Below, in pieces: positions 30,851-41,325 of a DNA stretch of 64,000 nt. The stretch is taken from positions 34,616,749-34,680,748 of the forward strand of contig OX463807.1 of assembly GCA_949825045.1 (NCBI GenBank). Reading direction: 5' to 3'. Position 1 is the first letter of the stretch, and every line of letters begins with the position of its first letter. Source of the stretch: Argyresthia goedartella. Its lineage: Eukaryota; Arthropoda; Insecta; Lepidoptera; Argyresthiidae. The position numbers and the translations under genes are program-made. The notes below the pieces were generated by a model. The model was not told where the DNA came from, made no database searches, and was given only the letters and a program-made list of their open reading frames with translations.

Positions 30851-32116
30851 AAGTGGTGACCTGACTTTTGAACATCAGCAACCTTCGGTAATAGCAGCAT
30901 GGACCCAGCCGCGAAGAAAACTCCGTGTGCTGCCACCTTAGAAGTGCAAGCAAGAAGCACTTCGTCCAAGATCGCCGAGCCCCGACTTCTGCATACCTAT
31001 TTCAAACTACGCTGCAGAATTCCATAATCAAGACCCCACCCAAACCAAGACGACATCAAGAAGCCATGACGGACCAGAAGCCAAAAGATTTCAACTGAAG
31101 ATTTCCCGCATCGAACTCAAGATACCGCAAGAATAATGAACCGATAGTCAGCCGACTGCTGATTTATCAAAATGGAGCTCGCACCAGCAGAAACGAACGC
31201 GTCGGAAAATTCATTCACAGCAAGCAGCTTTTTCAAGTTCAAGGCATAGGAAGCCTTTCCAGCCCCCAGAAGAGTATTGAAACATCATCGATATACCTAA
31301 TCCAAAGAATATTGAAATCATCCAGGAAGAACATCGCACGAAGAATAATCAAATCACTGAAGAGAGAGAGAGATATATATTTATATGTAAAGGATTGGTG
31401 TGCAAGATGTGCCCTATGTTGCCAAATCCCAAGGTTTTTAGGCACACAAATTTCATCAATCGACAACTTAATATTCACTCAAGAGTGAAGAGTACGCACG
31501 TACATATGACGTACGAGATTATTGACTGCCTACAGCCAAGGTTACAGATTTAATGCTGAGGCTGATTCAGCACAATCATCCTTGTGTAGGTACGGTCGCA
31601 ATTATAAACAAACAGTGATTACAAGTTCAACGACGTGCGATGTAAATTGACTCATCGATTCCTGAAAAACATGGGCGGCTGCAGCATCAGACGACTCTCC
31701 TGCGGATCTTTTCCAGTTATAGGTTAGGTTAGTTTACTAACCGCGAAGCCCCATTTTGCTAGTGTTTTTCTGTTTTCCAGTTTTTAGTTTATTTTATGTA
31801 GTGTGCGGCCAGACACAAGACTTGCCTGTAGGTAAATATTAAGTAATTCTTTAAACTTACGTAGAATTCACATAACCGTAGTTCCTTTTTTTTCTAATTC
31901 GTGTAAAATTACCTTTAGATTAAGTTGAAGTATGCGCTATTACCGTCTAGTTTTGTTTAACAATAACTTTCCTTATATATAAAAATAGATTAAGTTAAAG
32001 TATGCACAATTAAGATCTGGTTTTATGTTTATTAAAATACTATTAGTTATTATTGCAGTTGATATAAGTTTGTTATGTTCATTTATTTATTTTTTTTCCC
32101 TAAAGGAGGGAGTATC

Positions 32117-32359
32117 TGTGCCGGCACATACGCCCGCCACATATATGCGGAAATATCTATTTCCACGTAATGATAAGATAAGTTGACGACCGTCACAGAT
32201 AAGGTATATTTATATTCATCACGTAGTTTTGTAGTAAGTTGTATATAAGCTTAGAATATCCTATAATAAGGTAGTCTAGTCTAGTCTCGTATTTGCGCGC
32301 ATCTCAAGCCTTTTACTTTACTCCCGAAGATGTCGCTCTCCTTATAATTGCCTCTGGCA
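32117..32359 (+). repeat. LTR (right) of non-autonomous element
   Basis: 243-bp repeat of 30608-30850, preceded by the purine tract AAAGGAGGGAGTATC (32102-32116). Confidence 0.9.
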
Positions 32360-33511
32360 AATATACGAAAGTATTGGCGCACTACACATAACCTTCTTAA
32401 TATAATCAAACGAATTCTGCAATTCTTCATTCCATTGAAACTTTACCCCCTTTTTCAATAATTTAGTGAGAGGTAACGATATTCTCGCAAAATTCGATAA
32501 AAAAATTCTATAATAAGAAAATAAACCTAATAATTGTTTCACATCCTTCGCAGATGTGGGAGTTGGAACCGGTTGCATAGCCTTCAGCTTTTTCTCACTA
32601 GGTTTTACTCCTACAATCGAGATAAGATAACCTAGCATCTCAAATTCGCAAAAACCGAATTTACATTTGGATGGCTTGAAGGTCAAGTTCGCTTCTCTAA
32701 ACCGCCCAAAAACTTTCTGCAACGTATCGGTAAACTCCTCGAACGTTCTACCATACACAATTACATTGTCTACTTAAACCATAACCCCTTTAAATCTTAA
32801 ATCCGCTAAAACTTTATCCATCATACGTTGGAAAACTGCTTGACTCGTTGCCAAACCGAACGGAACAACATTAAATTCATAAAGACCTGTGGTCGTGACG
32901 AAAACCGTATTATGCCTGCCTTCCGTAATAACCGTCTGCCAATAACCTGAATTGAGATCTAACTCCGCAAAATACTTGGCCCCGGCCAAACTATCGACAA
33001 TGTCTTCTATCCGCGGAATAGGATAACTATCCCTACAAATTTTCTTATTTAATTTCCGATAATCTACACAAAACCTCCATGAATTATCGGGCTTTTTAAT
33101 TAACACAACGTGCGCAGCATAAGAACTAGTGGATTCCCTAATAACACCTAGTTTCAACATCTCCGCGACCTGCTCCTCAATAATTTCTCGTTGCACCGGC
33201 GAAACGCGATACGGGTGACAATGAACCGGCTCTTCATCATAAGTCTTAATATCGACAGACACTATCTCCGAGCTACCTAACTGGTCAGTTGCAAACGCAA
33301 ATCTATCCGCATTCCAATCCAACAACGCCAATAATACCTGCTTATCATTCCCACATAAACCCTCATTTACGATAAACCGTTTATCTTCTACCCCAAACGC
33401 AAATTCGCACGAATCCGATAACCCCGAGAAATAAACTTAATCGCCCTTTCTTATCTCCTGAAAGTCGACAAAATCTCTCACGTCACGATCCTCGATTGAT
33501 AACCGTGGTTT
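32360..33511 (-). pseudogene. Gypsy element 2 reverse transcriptase, dead active site
   Basis: Frame 32774-33331 has VAEMLKLGVIRESTSSYAAH, WRFCVDYRKLNKKICRDSYP, YFAELDLNSGYWQTVI with the first aspartate, and PFGLATSQAVFQRMMD. At the YLDD position the sequence is a stop followed by VDN, so the second catalytic aspartate is an asparagine. Frame 32342-32758 continues with FKPSKCKFGFCEFEMLGYLI and LLGLFSYYRIFLSNFA to PILSY, where the LTR element interrupts. Upstream to 33511 the linker reads PRLSIEDRDVRDF and joins the protease part at 38694. Confidence 0.9.
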
Positions 33512-34214
33512 CCCCGAAGTTCACTTGTTTCCTTCTAGAACCGTCTAGAAAGTCCGACCCTACCTATCTTTTGTTTTGAAAGAATCCCTACGCGCATGAC
33601 ATTTCGTTTCGAGTGTGCAACTACTACCCGCGAGGGGGCGCCACAGTCTAAGTTACGTCGGCTCTTGAATAATTAATTGATAATTGTGTAAAAAACCGCA
33701 TTAACTTCAAAACCAATACGTATCTATATATAAAACCAAGCGAAGAACCAGTGCCATTGTTATCAGTGCAAAGATATTAAAATCCAGGAAGATAAATGAG
33801 AAAATAACCAAGCTCAAGACTAAGGAATTATCTGATTTTAAGGAACAATATATCCACCGGTGCTCAAACACAGCACTAAACTGAGGTTAGTCCAACTGAT
33901 TTTGACTGACAAATAACTAAATAAATAGTGATTTCAAAATACACATTCCATTTTATCTAAACATAACCTAAAAACAGCAAAATCACGGATTGGGAACGAA
34001 GCTAGCGACATCTATCAACATACAACAGAATTACTACCTTAAACCTAATTGCCCCAGAAATCAACCATGTATTGAAAAATTGAAATACTGCCACTTGTCG
34101 CTAGAGGGCGCCATAAAACCTATATTAAACAGTGCTACCCATCACTAGATGGCGCTGAACAACAACAACGGAACAATAACATAATAACTTCAAAATACTG
34201 ATTAACGCATCACA
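33512..34214 (+). promoter_or_regulatory. LINE 5' leader with CTCF-like motifs
   Basis: Untranslated leader where an internal promoter is expected. Three plus-strand sites resemble the CTCF core (AG[AG][TG]GGCGC): 33628-33642 (CCGCGAGGGGGCGCC), 34098-34112 (TCGCTAGAGGGCGCC) and 34142-34156 (TCACTAGATGGCGCT). By my hand alignment to the 15-base consensus they match at 13, 13 and 14 positions. A weaker minus-strand version lies at about 34003-34018. Function is inference. Confidence 0.55.
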
Positions 34215-35461
34215 ATGAGTTGCGTAGCCTGCAAGCAACACGTGAATATAGCTGAACGAATATCATGCTACACATGTAAAAACAACTTCCACTACAAATG
34301 CCTGAATATAACAGAAGACTTCTATGTGAAAAATAAACAAAACTATGACTACTCCTGGAAATGCCCGACTTGTAAACCAACAGACAGACGAAATAGAAAC
34401 GAAAACACCCCGGTACGAAATGCCAACACGCCCAATAATATAAGCAACCCGGAAAACTATCCCTTGAACACCGGCGGTGTCACCATGAGGAAAAAAGCTC
34501 AACAGCAGATACAGATACCTCTTTGTTTAATAACACAAGCTTATTGGGAGATACTATCCGCCCAGAATCTCCAAAACAGAAAGACATTTCCCCCAACGAA
34601 ATAAGCCTTCAAAGTCTGAAAGAGATGTTTGATATGCAACTAAAGGAAAATAACCGGACCTTATTATCACAATTGAACTCTACTATTCAAATTGAAATAA
34701 ACAAAGCAATATCAGAATTAAAGGCAGATATTTCACTTGAAACATCTAAATTAACTAAAGAAAACTGCCTAAGAAAACTAGATATTCAACTCTTAGCTAC
34801 CAAAATAGACCAGTTAAATAAAGAAAACGAAAAACTAAAACAGGAAATAGAAGACCTTATACACAAGTCCCCCGCCACCTTATCTATAAATTCCCAAATA
34901 CCACCCGAAAACCACAGAAAGAAAATAGTACTCTACGGTCTAGACGAGTACTACAAAGAAGACGAAAATGACCTGCACTGCCGAATAATTGATATTTTCA
35001 GAGACATAATGCATGTAGAGCTGACAGGCTACATAGAAGATACACATCGCATTGGAAAATTTACTAAATCTAACCGCCGACCACTCGTCATAGAGTTATT
35101 AAGTAAAAGAATGACAAAATACATCGTAGAGAATAGCCGTTGCTTTCAAGGAACACGACTGACTGTATCTGAATACCTGGACAAAAACGCGAGAGAACAA
35201 CGAAAAAACATGCGACAAGAAATGTTAAACGCTCGAGAAAAAGGAAAACATGCAATAATACGCGACAATAAGCTGTATATAGATGGAAAGAAAATTGATA
35301 TAAATACGACCCAAATACAACACAACGAACCTGACACCAATGTAGAGACAACAGATCAACAAAATAACATAAATAACAACTACAGGGGGAGAGCGGAGGA
35401 TTCCCATCACAACAACTACTTCAATAACTCCCAAAACAGTTCCTTTCGAAGACAAAGATAA
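34215..35461 (+). pseudogene. LINE ORF1: PHD finger, coiled coil, RRM-like domain, one frame change
   Basis: The first frame (34215-34604) starts MSCVACKQHVNIAERISCYT and spaces cysteines and histidine as a PHD/zinc finger (C3, C6, C18, C21, H26, C29, C49, C52). The second frame (open through 35461) gives a long acidic/basic coiled coil (LKEMFDMQLKENNRTLLSQL onward) and an RNA-binding-like segment HRKKIVLYGLDEYYKEDEND then THRIGKFTKSNRRPLVIELL. The two overlap at an A6 run (34492-34497), where adding one A, or a -1 slip, would join them. The protein probably binds the element's RNA. Either a 1-base deletion or programmed frameshifting explains the overlap. Confidence 0.8.
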
Positions 35462-35474
35462 ATATTTTAATGTA

Positions 35475-38330
35475 ATGTTCCAGAACTTCCAAAGCCTTTA
35501 TAATAAACAGGATTTACTAGAAACATTCATTAACCAGAACCCGAAATATAATGCCATATGTATATCAGAAACCTGGCTAACAGAAGCAAAGATAGCGCTA
35601 CTCAAGTTTAGCAGATATAAACTAGCAACGACCTTCTGTCGACAAAATAGAGTTGGAGGCGGTGTGTGCATTCTACTACAAGACCATATAGAATATGAAG
35701 AGATAGTAGAGATCGCCGATATGTCTATTGAATATATACTTGAAATATGTGCAGTAAAAATAACAAGTGAAAACCTAATTGTAGTATCGTTATACTGGAA
35801 TAGGAGAGAGGAGGACGTTTTTTATGATCGATTAAATACAATGCTTAACCATCTTAACAATAAATTCTTCCGGTTTAATATTGTAATAGGGGGAGACTTT
35901 AATACAGATATGCTTAATAAAAATCCGAAGACAGGTAAACTTCTAGAATCTATGTTAAAATTCAAATTAACCCAGCACATACAACAGACAACACACCACA
36001 CAGCAACCTCATCAACATGTCTAGACCTAATATTTACAAATCTAAATAAAAACATATTTCACACCTCAGTAGAAGAATTTGGATTTTGTAATCACTCCGC
36101 AGTCATATTACATCTGAAACTACCTAAACCCATACAGAAAATAACTTGGTTTAAAAGAAAAAGATTATTTAACAGCAAAAATATGAAATTATTTAAAACA
36201 CAATTAAAGAAAATCGACTGGTACAATTTTTTTAATACAAACACCGATATAAATAATAATTATATTTTATTCCATAACACAATACATAAAATGTTAAATG
36301 AATGCATACCCATACGTAGAATAAAGATACAAAGTAATAATAAAAAACACTGGCTAACAGTAGGAATAAGAAAATCATGCGAAACAAAAAGATTATTAAA
36401 AATCCTAACAATTAAATCTAAATACAATAAAATACTAACCGATTACTATAAAAAATATGAAAAAACTCTGAAAAAAACTATAAATATCGCTAAAAAAAAC
36501 AATTTTAAGAGAAAAATTACCCAATCAAATAATATAACGAAAACTATGTGGGATATAATAAATGAATGCACCAACAAAATACCACAAAGAGATTATAATA
36601 ACATCAATCTACAAAAAAATGATACAGTTATCTCAGATCCACATAGAGTAGTAGAAACATTTAATGACTACTTTGCAACAGTGGGCAATGACGCAGAGAG
36701 CACTACATCGGAATCTACAAACCGCCCAACGACTCACCAATCCGAAAGAAACATGTTCCTCTATCCTGTAACCCAACGAGAAGTCTATAACTTACTTAGA
36801 AACTTAAAACCTAAAAATAGTCATGGCATAGATGACTTACCTCCTAAATTATTAAAACAATGTGCAGAAGAGTTGTCACTACCTTTTTACCACATGATAA
36901 ATCAATCTTTTACCGAAGGCACTCTTCCAGACTTACTCAAAGTTGCTCTCATTAAGCCAAAACATAAGAAAAACTCTAATCTTGAAACAACAAACTACCG
37001 TCCAATTGCTCTCCTACCGACGGCTTCTAAGATATTTGAAAAGGCGATCTGTAATAGAGTCTATAAATTTTGTGAAAAATTTAAACTTTTTAACGAAAGC
37101 CAGAACGGATTCCGTAAAAAACGATCTACAACCTTAGCGGTTTACAAATACATACAAACAGCTATAAATATGATTAATGATAAGAAATATGCCATAGGTA
37201 TTCTACTGGATATGGCGAAAGCCTATGATAGAGTCCGGCACGATATATTGCTAGATAAATTATATGGAATGGGAATACGAGGAGAAACCCATAAATGGTT
37301 CGCCTCTTACCTAAGCAATAGAAAGCAATTGGTAGAAATAGAATATTTTAACAAAAATTGTAACGAAATTATAAAAATCCAGTCTGACACTAAAGTTGTA
37401 AAAGGCTCAATACCTCAAGGCGGCGCTATAAGTTGTTTATTATTCTTAATTTACATAAATGATTTCCCCAAAATCTTAAATGACCCATGTGTCTTGTTTG
37501 CCGACGATATCTCAATCCTTACACCTTGCACAAATAACCTAGAAATAAATAATAAACTACAAACTATCCTTAACAATACTACAAAATGGCTAAGTGATCA
37601 TAACCTGCAGATTAATTTCAAAAAAACAAAATTAATGTTATTTCATCCACCTCAAAAAACATCAATAGACATAAATTTCACATTTAACAACATCAAACTA
37701 GAAACAGTGAGTACATTTTCCCTATTAGGTTTAAATATAGATACAAATATAAATTGGAAAGCACATATCCAAAAACTACGTTCTAAACTATCCAGATTTG
37801 CATATGCCCTCCGGGAGGTTAAAAAAACAACAGATTTAAAAACAGCCCTTGTTACCTACTACGCCTACGCATATGCATGGCTTAGTTATGGTATCTTATT
37901 ATGGGGTAACAGCACAGACGCACCAAGCTTATTCACACTCCAAAAGCGACTCATACGCATACTAGTAAATATACATCCTCAAGACAGCTGTAGGCCATAC
38001 TTTAAAGAACACAAAATACTCACACTTCCAAGTATCTACATATTAGAAACGTGTAAATTTGTCCGAAAATACCCCGAATTATATACAAAACGCCAAGATC
38101 AAATGTCGACAAACCACAACCTGCGACCACGAAAGGGACTGGCGCTACCACCTTCTCGACTAAATATTCACTCAACAAGCCCATTATCAATGACCGCGAA
38201 AATTTATAATAAGTTACCAGAACATTTGACAACAGAAACTAAAGACACCATATTAATAAGATCATTAAAACAACTTTTGACCACAAAATATTACTATAAT
38301 TTAAACGATTACTTGAATGACAAATTATAA
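35475..38330 (+). CDS. LINE ORF2: endonuclease and reverse transcriptase, intact frame
   Basis: 951 open codons, a normal length for this protein. The endonuclease has CISETWLTEAKI with E32, VIGGDFNTDML with D141 and N143, and FGFCNHSAVILHL, where the usual Asp-His pair reads Asn206-His207. Reverse transcriptase has NYRPIALLPTASKIFEKAI, QNGFRKKRSTTLAVYK, GILLDMAKAYDRVRHDILL, GSIPQGGAISCLLFLIYIND and VLFADDISIL (FADD 675-678). The C-terminal part holds LSYGILLWGNS and ends YYNLNDYLNDKL. ORF2 starts 13 bases after the ORF1 stop, suggesting reinitiation or readthrough. The D206N change may weaken the endonuclease, otherwise the frame appears functional. Confidence 0.9.
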   Translation: MFQNFQSLYNKQDLLETFINQNPKYNAICISETWLTEAKIALLKFSRYKLATTFCRQNRVGGGVCILLQDHIEYEEIVEIADMSIEYILEICAVKITSENLIVVSLYWNRREEDVFYDRLNTMLNHLNNKFFRFNIVIGGDFNTDMLNKNPKTGKLLESMLKFKLTQHIQQTTHHTATSSTCLDLIFTNLNKNIFHTSVEEFGFCNHSAVILHLKLPKPIQKITWFKRKRLFNSKNMKLFKTQLKKIDWYNFFNTNTDINNNYILFHNTIHKMLNECIPIRRIKIQSNNKKHWLTVGIRKSCETKRLLKILTIKSKYNKILTDYYKKYEKTLKKTINIAKKNNFKRKITQSNNITKTMWDIINECTNKIPQRDYNNINLQKNDTVISDPHRVVETFNDYFATVGNDAESTTSESTNRPTTHQSERNMFLYPVTQREVYNLLRNLKPKNSHGIDDLPPKLLKQCAEELSLPFYHMINQSFTEGTLPDLLKVALIKPKHKKNSNLETTNYRPIALLPTASKIFEKAICNRVYKFCEKFKLFNESQNGFRKKRSTTLAVYKYIQTAINMINDKKYAIGILLDMAKAYDRVRHDILLDKLYGMGIRGETHKWFASYLSNRKQLVEIEYFNKNCNEIIKIQSDTKVVKGSIPQGGAISCLLFLIYINDFPKILNDPCVLFADDISILTPCTNNLEINNKLQTILNNTTKWLSDHNLQINFKKTKLMLFHPPQKTSIDINFTFNNIKLETVSTFSLLGLNIDTNINWKAHIQKLRSKLSRFAYALREVKKTTDLKTALVTYYAYAYAWLSYGILLWGNSTDAPSLFTLQKRLIRILVNIHPQDSCRPYFKEHKILTLPSIYILETCKFVRKYPELYTKRQDQMSTNHNLRPRKGLALPPSRLNIHSTSPLSMTAKIYNKLPEHLTTETKDTILIRSLKQLLTTKYYYNLNDYLNDKL

Positions 38331-38693
38331 ATTAAAAATATATATAGAACTAACCCAGTAACATAATATGTATAAATACTTAAATAATAATAATAATATA
38401 AATAAATAATAACATAATATAAATAAATAAAATATTTATAAATAATATATATAAATAAATATAATACATATTAACAATGACATAGACAATTACAGAAATA
38501 TCACCTTTTCCATCTAGATAAGTACTCAAATTATAATTTAATAAGGGTTATAATTAAAAATAATCATAATACTATAATGTCGTCCTCTCTCATATTGCTG
38601 TGCCAGAACAAGGTCCATAATGTTGTAACTTTATAATATAACTTTATAACTGTGGAATGCAATAAATATACTTGATACTTGATACTTGATACA
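38331..38693 (+). other. LINE 3' untranslated region and tail
   Basis: AT-rich 3' region with repeated AATAAATAATA runs, an AATAAATATA signal at 38660, and a terminal (ACTTGAT)n tail that ends at the Gypsy junction. Confidence 0.8.
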
Positions 38694-39131
38694 TTTTACC
38701 GGTGTCGTGTTTTGTTTCGTATGGAAATTATTGAAAAACGGTATTTTTCCCTGGAAAAAACATATACATGAATGAACAAAATCAATATTCATACCGTTCT
38801 TTACTAAAAAATCCACCCCTAAAATAATGCTACAATTTAAATCAGTTATTACTAAAAATTCCTGTGAAAAGTTAAAATTGTCCAAACTAAAATCTATAAT
38901 ACATTTCCCTACAATTTGCAATAAACTTCCATTTACCGCCTAAACCCGTCTTTTCTCTTCTTGCATACATCTCGCACCCACTTGATCTGCAACGGCTGGG
39001 CTGATGCATGAAGCCGTAGCGCCTGTATCTAAAAGAGCTACCACGTTTACACTAGAAGAATTCAATAAAACTAATGGTCTGACCTGCTGATTCCCCTCGT
39101 CTGCGACGATCTTCCCCAAGTTCAAGTTCAT
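38694..39131 (-). pseudogene. Gypsy element 2 aspartic protease
   Basis: The minus strand has VNVVALLDTGATASCISPAV with the catalytic DTG, and after a stop LLQIVGKCIIDFSLDN and CSIILGVDFLVKNGMNIDF, the second conserved block. The frame then meets the LINE at 38693. A stop at about 38941 splits it. Confidence 0.85.
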
Positions 39132-39720
39132 TGGTCGTTTCGCTTCCGTGCTACGCTGCTGAGCTCGTCCGAGGCCCTCATCCCACAGGTCAGCCTGGTC
39201 ACCGCTATCGGCCTCTAGCGACGACGCGTTGTAAAATCCGCTTGCCTAGGACGCAAATTATAATTATTAGTACTAGGTCTAATATGTGGTTCCTGACCAC
39301 TTGACGACGGCGAAACATTTGGCGTTCGTCGTGGGTCTTGAGTAGGGCTTTGATTAAATTGTGCAGGCCTAAAAGAATGAAACGGCCTGTCTCCCCCCCC
39401 CCCTCTATTGCTATGGGCCAAATTCGGTCCAAAAGTTGCCGGGTTCCTAAACACATTTACATTATCATCACTTCCCGGACTTAATTTCTCCATCTGTACC
39501 AGTACTACCCTTAGCGCCTTCCTATCTACAAAATGGCTCAACATTAATTTATTTCTAAGATGGGTTTGCAATCCTCTTAAAAACTGCGTTATAAAAATGT
39601 CATCTTTGGTAACTCTAGCCTTCCTCGCTAGGTCCCCTAAGTAATGGAAGTAGTCCAACAAACTTCTTCTCTCTTGCTTGGCATTGTAGAACTTCTCAAA
39701 ATGTGGGTCCACTAAAACAT
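39132..39720 (-). pseudogene. Gypsy element 2 Gag, C-terminal part
   Basis: Reads AKQERRSLLDYFHYLGDLAR, TQFLRGLQTHLRNKLMLSHF and ALRVVLVQMEKLSPG, a Gypsy-type capsid C-terminus, then a basic, proline-rich tail with NYNLRPRQADF. It stops before the protease. No zinc knuckle is seen. The N-terminal part is absent: upstream of about 39720 the same open frame is LINE sequence, so the 229-codon frame is a chimera across a junction. Confidence 0.75.
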
Positions 39721-40640
39721 TCCCGACCTCTAAATTAATATGATCTGAAAAAACATCAACAATATCATTTGGATCAGTTATTATTCTGTTGTCACATTTT
39801 AAAATTATATTTAGGTTTGACATTAAGTTCGTGGAGGAATAATTCAATTTCATCTTTTTTTTTTTCCGCAGCACCACAAACATTCTGATAGAGAAGATAT
39901 ACATAATTTACCCTATTGACGAAAATATGTTTCCTCTGTCTGCGTTTCTTGGTGAAATGTACTGTTTGTGCAGCCTGTCTGTGTCTCCACATTTTGAGAA
40001 TTTTTAAGAGTAGTTCTCTTTTAAAAGTAAGTTTGCGTCTCTACATTTTTTACATTTTTAACAATCAATGTATTCAAAAATTTCGTTCTTTCCGAGCTAG
40101 TCTCGCATTCTGGGTTACTGTGGTAGCATTCAAACTTCTTTTTATGATTGAAACGCAGAATCTCTCTGTGCAGGTATCTACATCCGAACCCTTTACTAAA
40201 AAGCCTATTGCCATCGTAGACATCCAAGAGCACAACATGAGAGAAACGAGAGCTTACGTGTTGTAGGTATTGATTTAACATGTGTTCATTTAAATACCTA
40301 GCTAGGCCAACATTGCACAATACTATAATGGTATGTTTAAGGGCACTCAAACAACAATACAGGGTTGATTTTAGGCACAAAACATCACAATCATTTGAAC
40401 CCGCCAGAATTATTACAAAGTCCCGGTCCGTAAACTCCTTGCAGTCCGATTGGCATGAACTCAGAATTTCGGCTAGAGGTGCGTGCGGCTTGATCGAACG
40501 ATGTGACTCTATATCCATCTCCCAATAAATTCTGTAGACTGGATCTTAATCCTCTTCTTCTCTCATCAGCGTAGAGTCGAACTTGCTTTGTGTTTACTTT
40601 TATAGAGTCTAGTTTTCGAATATCTACATCTCGTTCCGTT
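39721..40640 (-). pseudogene. LINE relic with SGNH-esterase-like ORF1 piece and endonuclease start
   Basis: The 165-codon frame 40021-40518 contains RDFVIILAGSNDCD (GxND block) and a later GFGCRYLHREILRF, resembling the SGNH-hydrolase-like domain of some LINE ORF1 proteins. Upstream in another frame, YADERRRGLRSSLQNLLGDG fits the domain start. Next, YVYLLYQNVCG and EIELFLHELNV (39830-39930) look like the start of a LINE endonuclease. CDNRIITDPNDIVDVFSDH then resembles the linker before reverse transcriptase, so most of the endonuclease is deleted. Identification is by motif resemblance only. Confidence 0.5.
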
Positions 40641-40906
40641 CCATTCCGAAGCCCCCGAATAGTCTTCGTGTTAGGTTGAGAGGTAAGAACAAAAGAAACG
40701 TAAATCTAAACACTGTCGATCTGGTTTACAATTTGTCGATAGTTTACAAACAAACGCGTTAATTTATAAACTAACGGTTTTGCAATCTTACGCTGACATA
40801 TATATTCCATAATAGCTAGTGAACCAGTTCATTTACTTAGCTGTAGATACTATTTAATACTGGCAGTATCGCAGTCGAGATCGGATAATCGGATGCATAT
40901 TTACCT
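40641..40906 (+). repeat. Dispersed repeat R1, copy 1
   Basis: About 150 bases (40655-40805) match 56463-56615 on the same strand, sharing CGTGTTAGGTT, GGTTTACAATTTGTCGATAG and TGACATATATA. A related edge appears inverted at 51165-51245. Non-coding and of unknown class. Confidence 0.65.
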
Positions 40907-41145
40907 AATGTTGTGGTGTTGGCTATTATGGAATGCACTTTTGTATCAATAAAATCTCGCGATTCCGGGATCGACGGATTTAGTATTCTGATTATAGAAT
41001 CGGATGTACATTTACTTACGTTCAGGTGTTGGTTATTATGGAATGTACTTTTGTATCAATAAAATCTCGCAATTCCGGGATCGACAGATTTAGTATTCTG
41101 ATTATAGAATCGGATGTACATTTACTTACGTTCAGGTGTTGGCTA
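40907..41145 (+). repeat. 110-bp tandem repeat, left part
   Basis: Two units of 110 bases (GG[CT]TATTATGG recurs at 40921 and 41031, the next copy beginning at 41141). Each has TGTATCAATAAAATCTCGC, TTCCGGGATCGAC and TATTCTGATTATAGAATCGG. The array resumes at 43632 after the inserted LINE. Confidence 0.9.
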
Positions 41146-41325
41146 TTAAAACCAAGTGTATCAAATTCTCACTTCCAAATGTCAGGCAAGTTGAGACCAG
41201 TTTGGTATTAGACAACAGCACGTTAGAATTGGTAAATGATACGAAGTTTCTTGGAATAACCATTGATAGAAAATTGCAGTGGGGACCCCACATAGATAAA
41301 TTGGCTGGTAGGTTAAGTTCTGCGG

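Larger units (their letters stand above)
30608..32359 (+). mobile_element. Non-autonomous LTR retrotransposon, copy 2 (complete)
   Basis: Two 243-bp LTRs (30608-30850, 32117-32359) flank a 1266-bp interior. Near-identical 5-bp flanks AATAC (30603-30607) and AATAT (32360-32364) suggest a target duplication with one change. AAG then TGGTGACCTGAC after the left LTR is a primer-binding-site candidate. AAAGGAGGGAG before the right LTR is the purine tract, which sets the plus orientation. The interior encodes only a gag-like start (MDPAAKKTPCAATLEVQ, about 42 codons). No pol is present, so it must use enzymes from another element. Confidence 0.88.
33512..38693 (+). mobile_element. Near full-length LINE with PHD-finger ORF1 (CR1/Jockey superfamily)
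   Basis: A 5.2-kb element on the plus strand: 5' leader of about 700 bases, ORF1 (PHD, coiled coil, RNA-binding fold), ORF2 (endonuclease and reverse transcriptase), 3' region and a CTTGATACTTGATACTTGATAC tail (38670-38692). Removing it rejoins the Gypsy frame as TTPVKPRLSIEDRD. At most 3-4 T residues could be a target duplication. The 5' boundary follows from that rejoining, so this copy may be complete at its 5' end. Confidence 0.9.
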
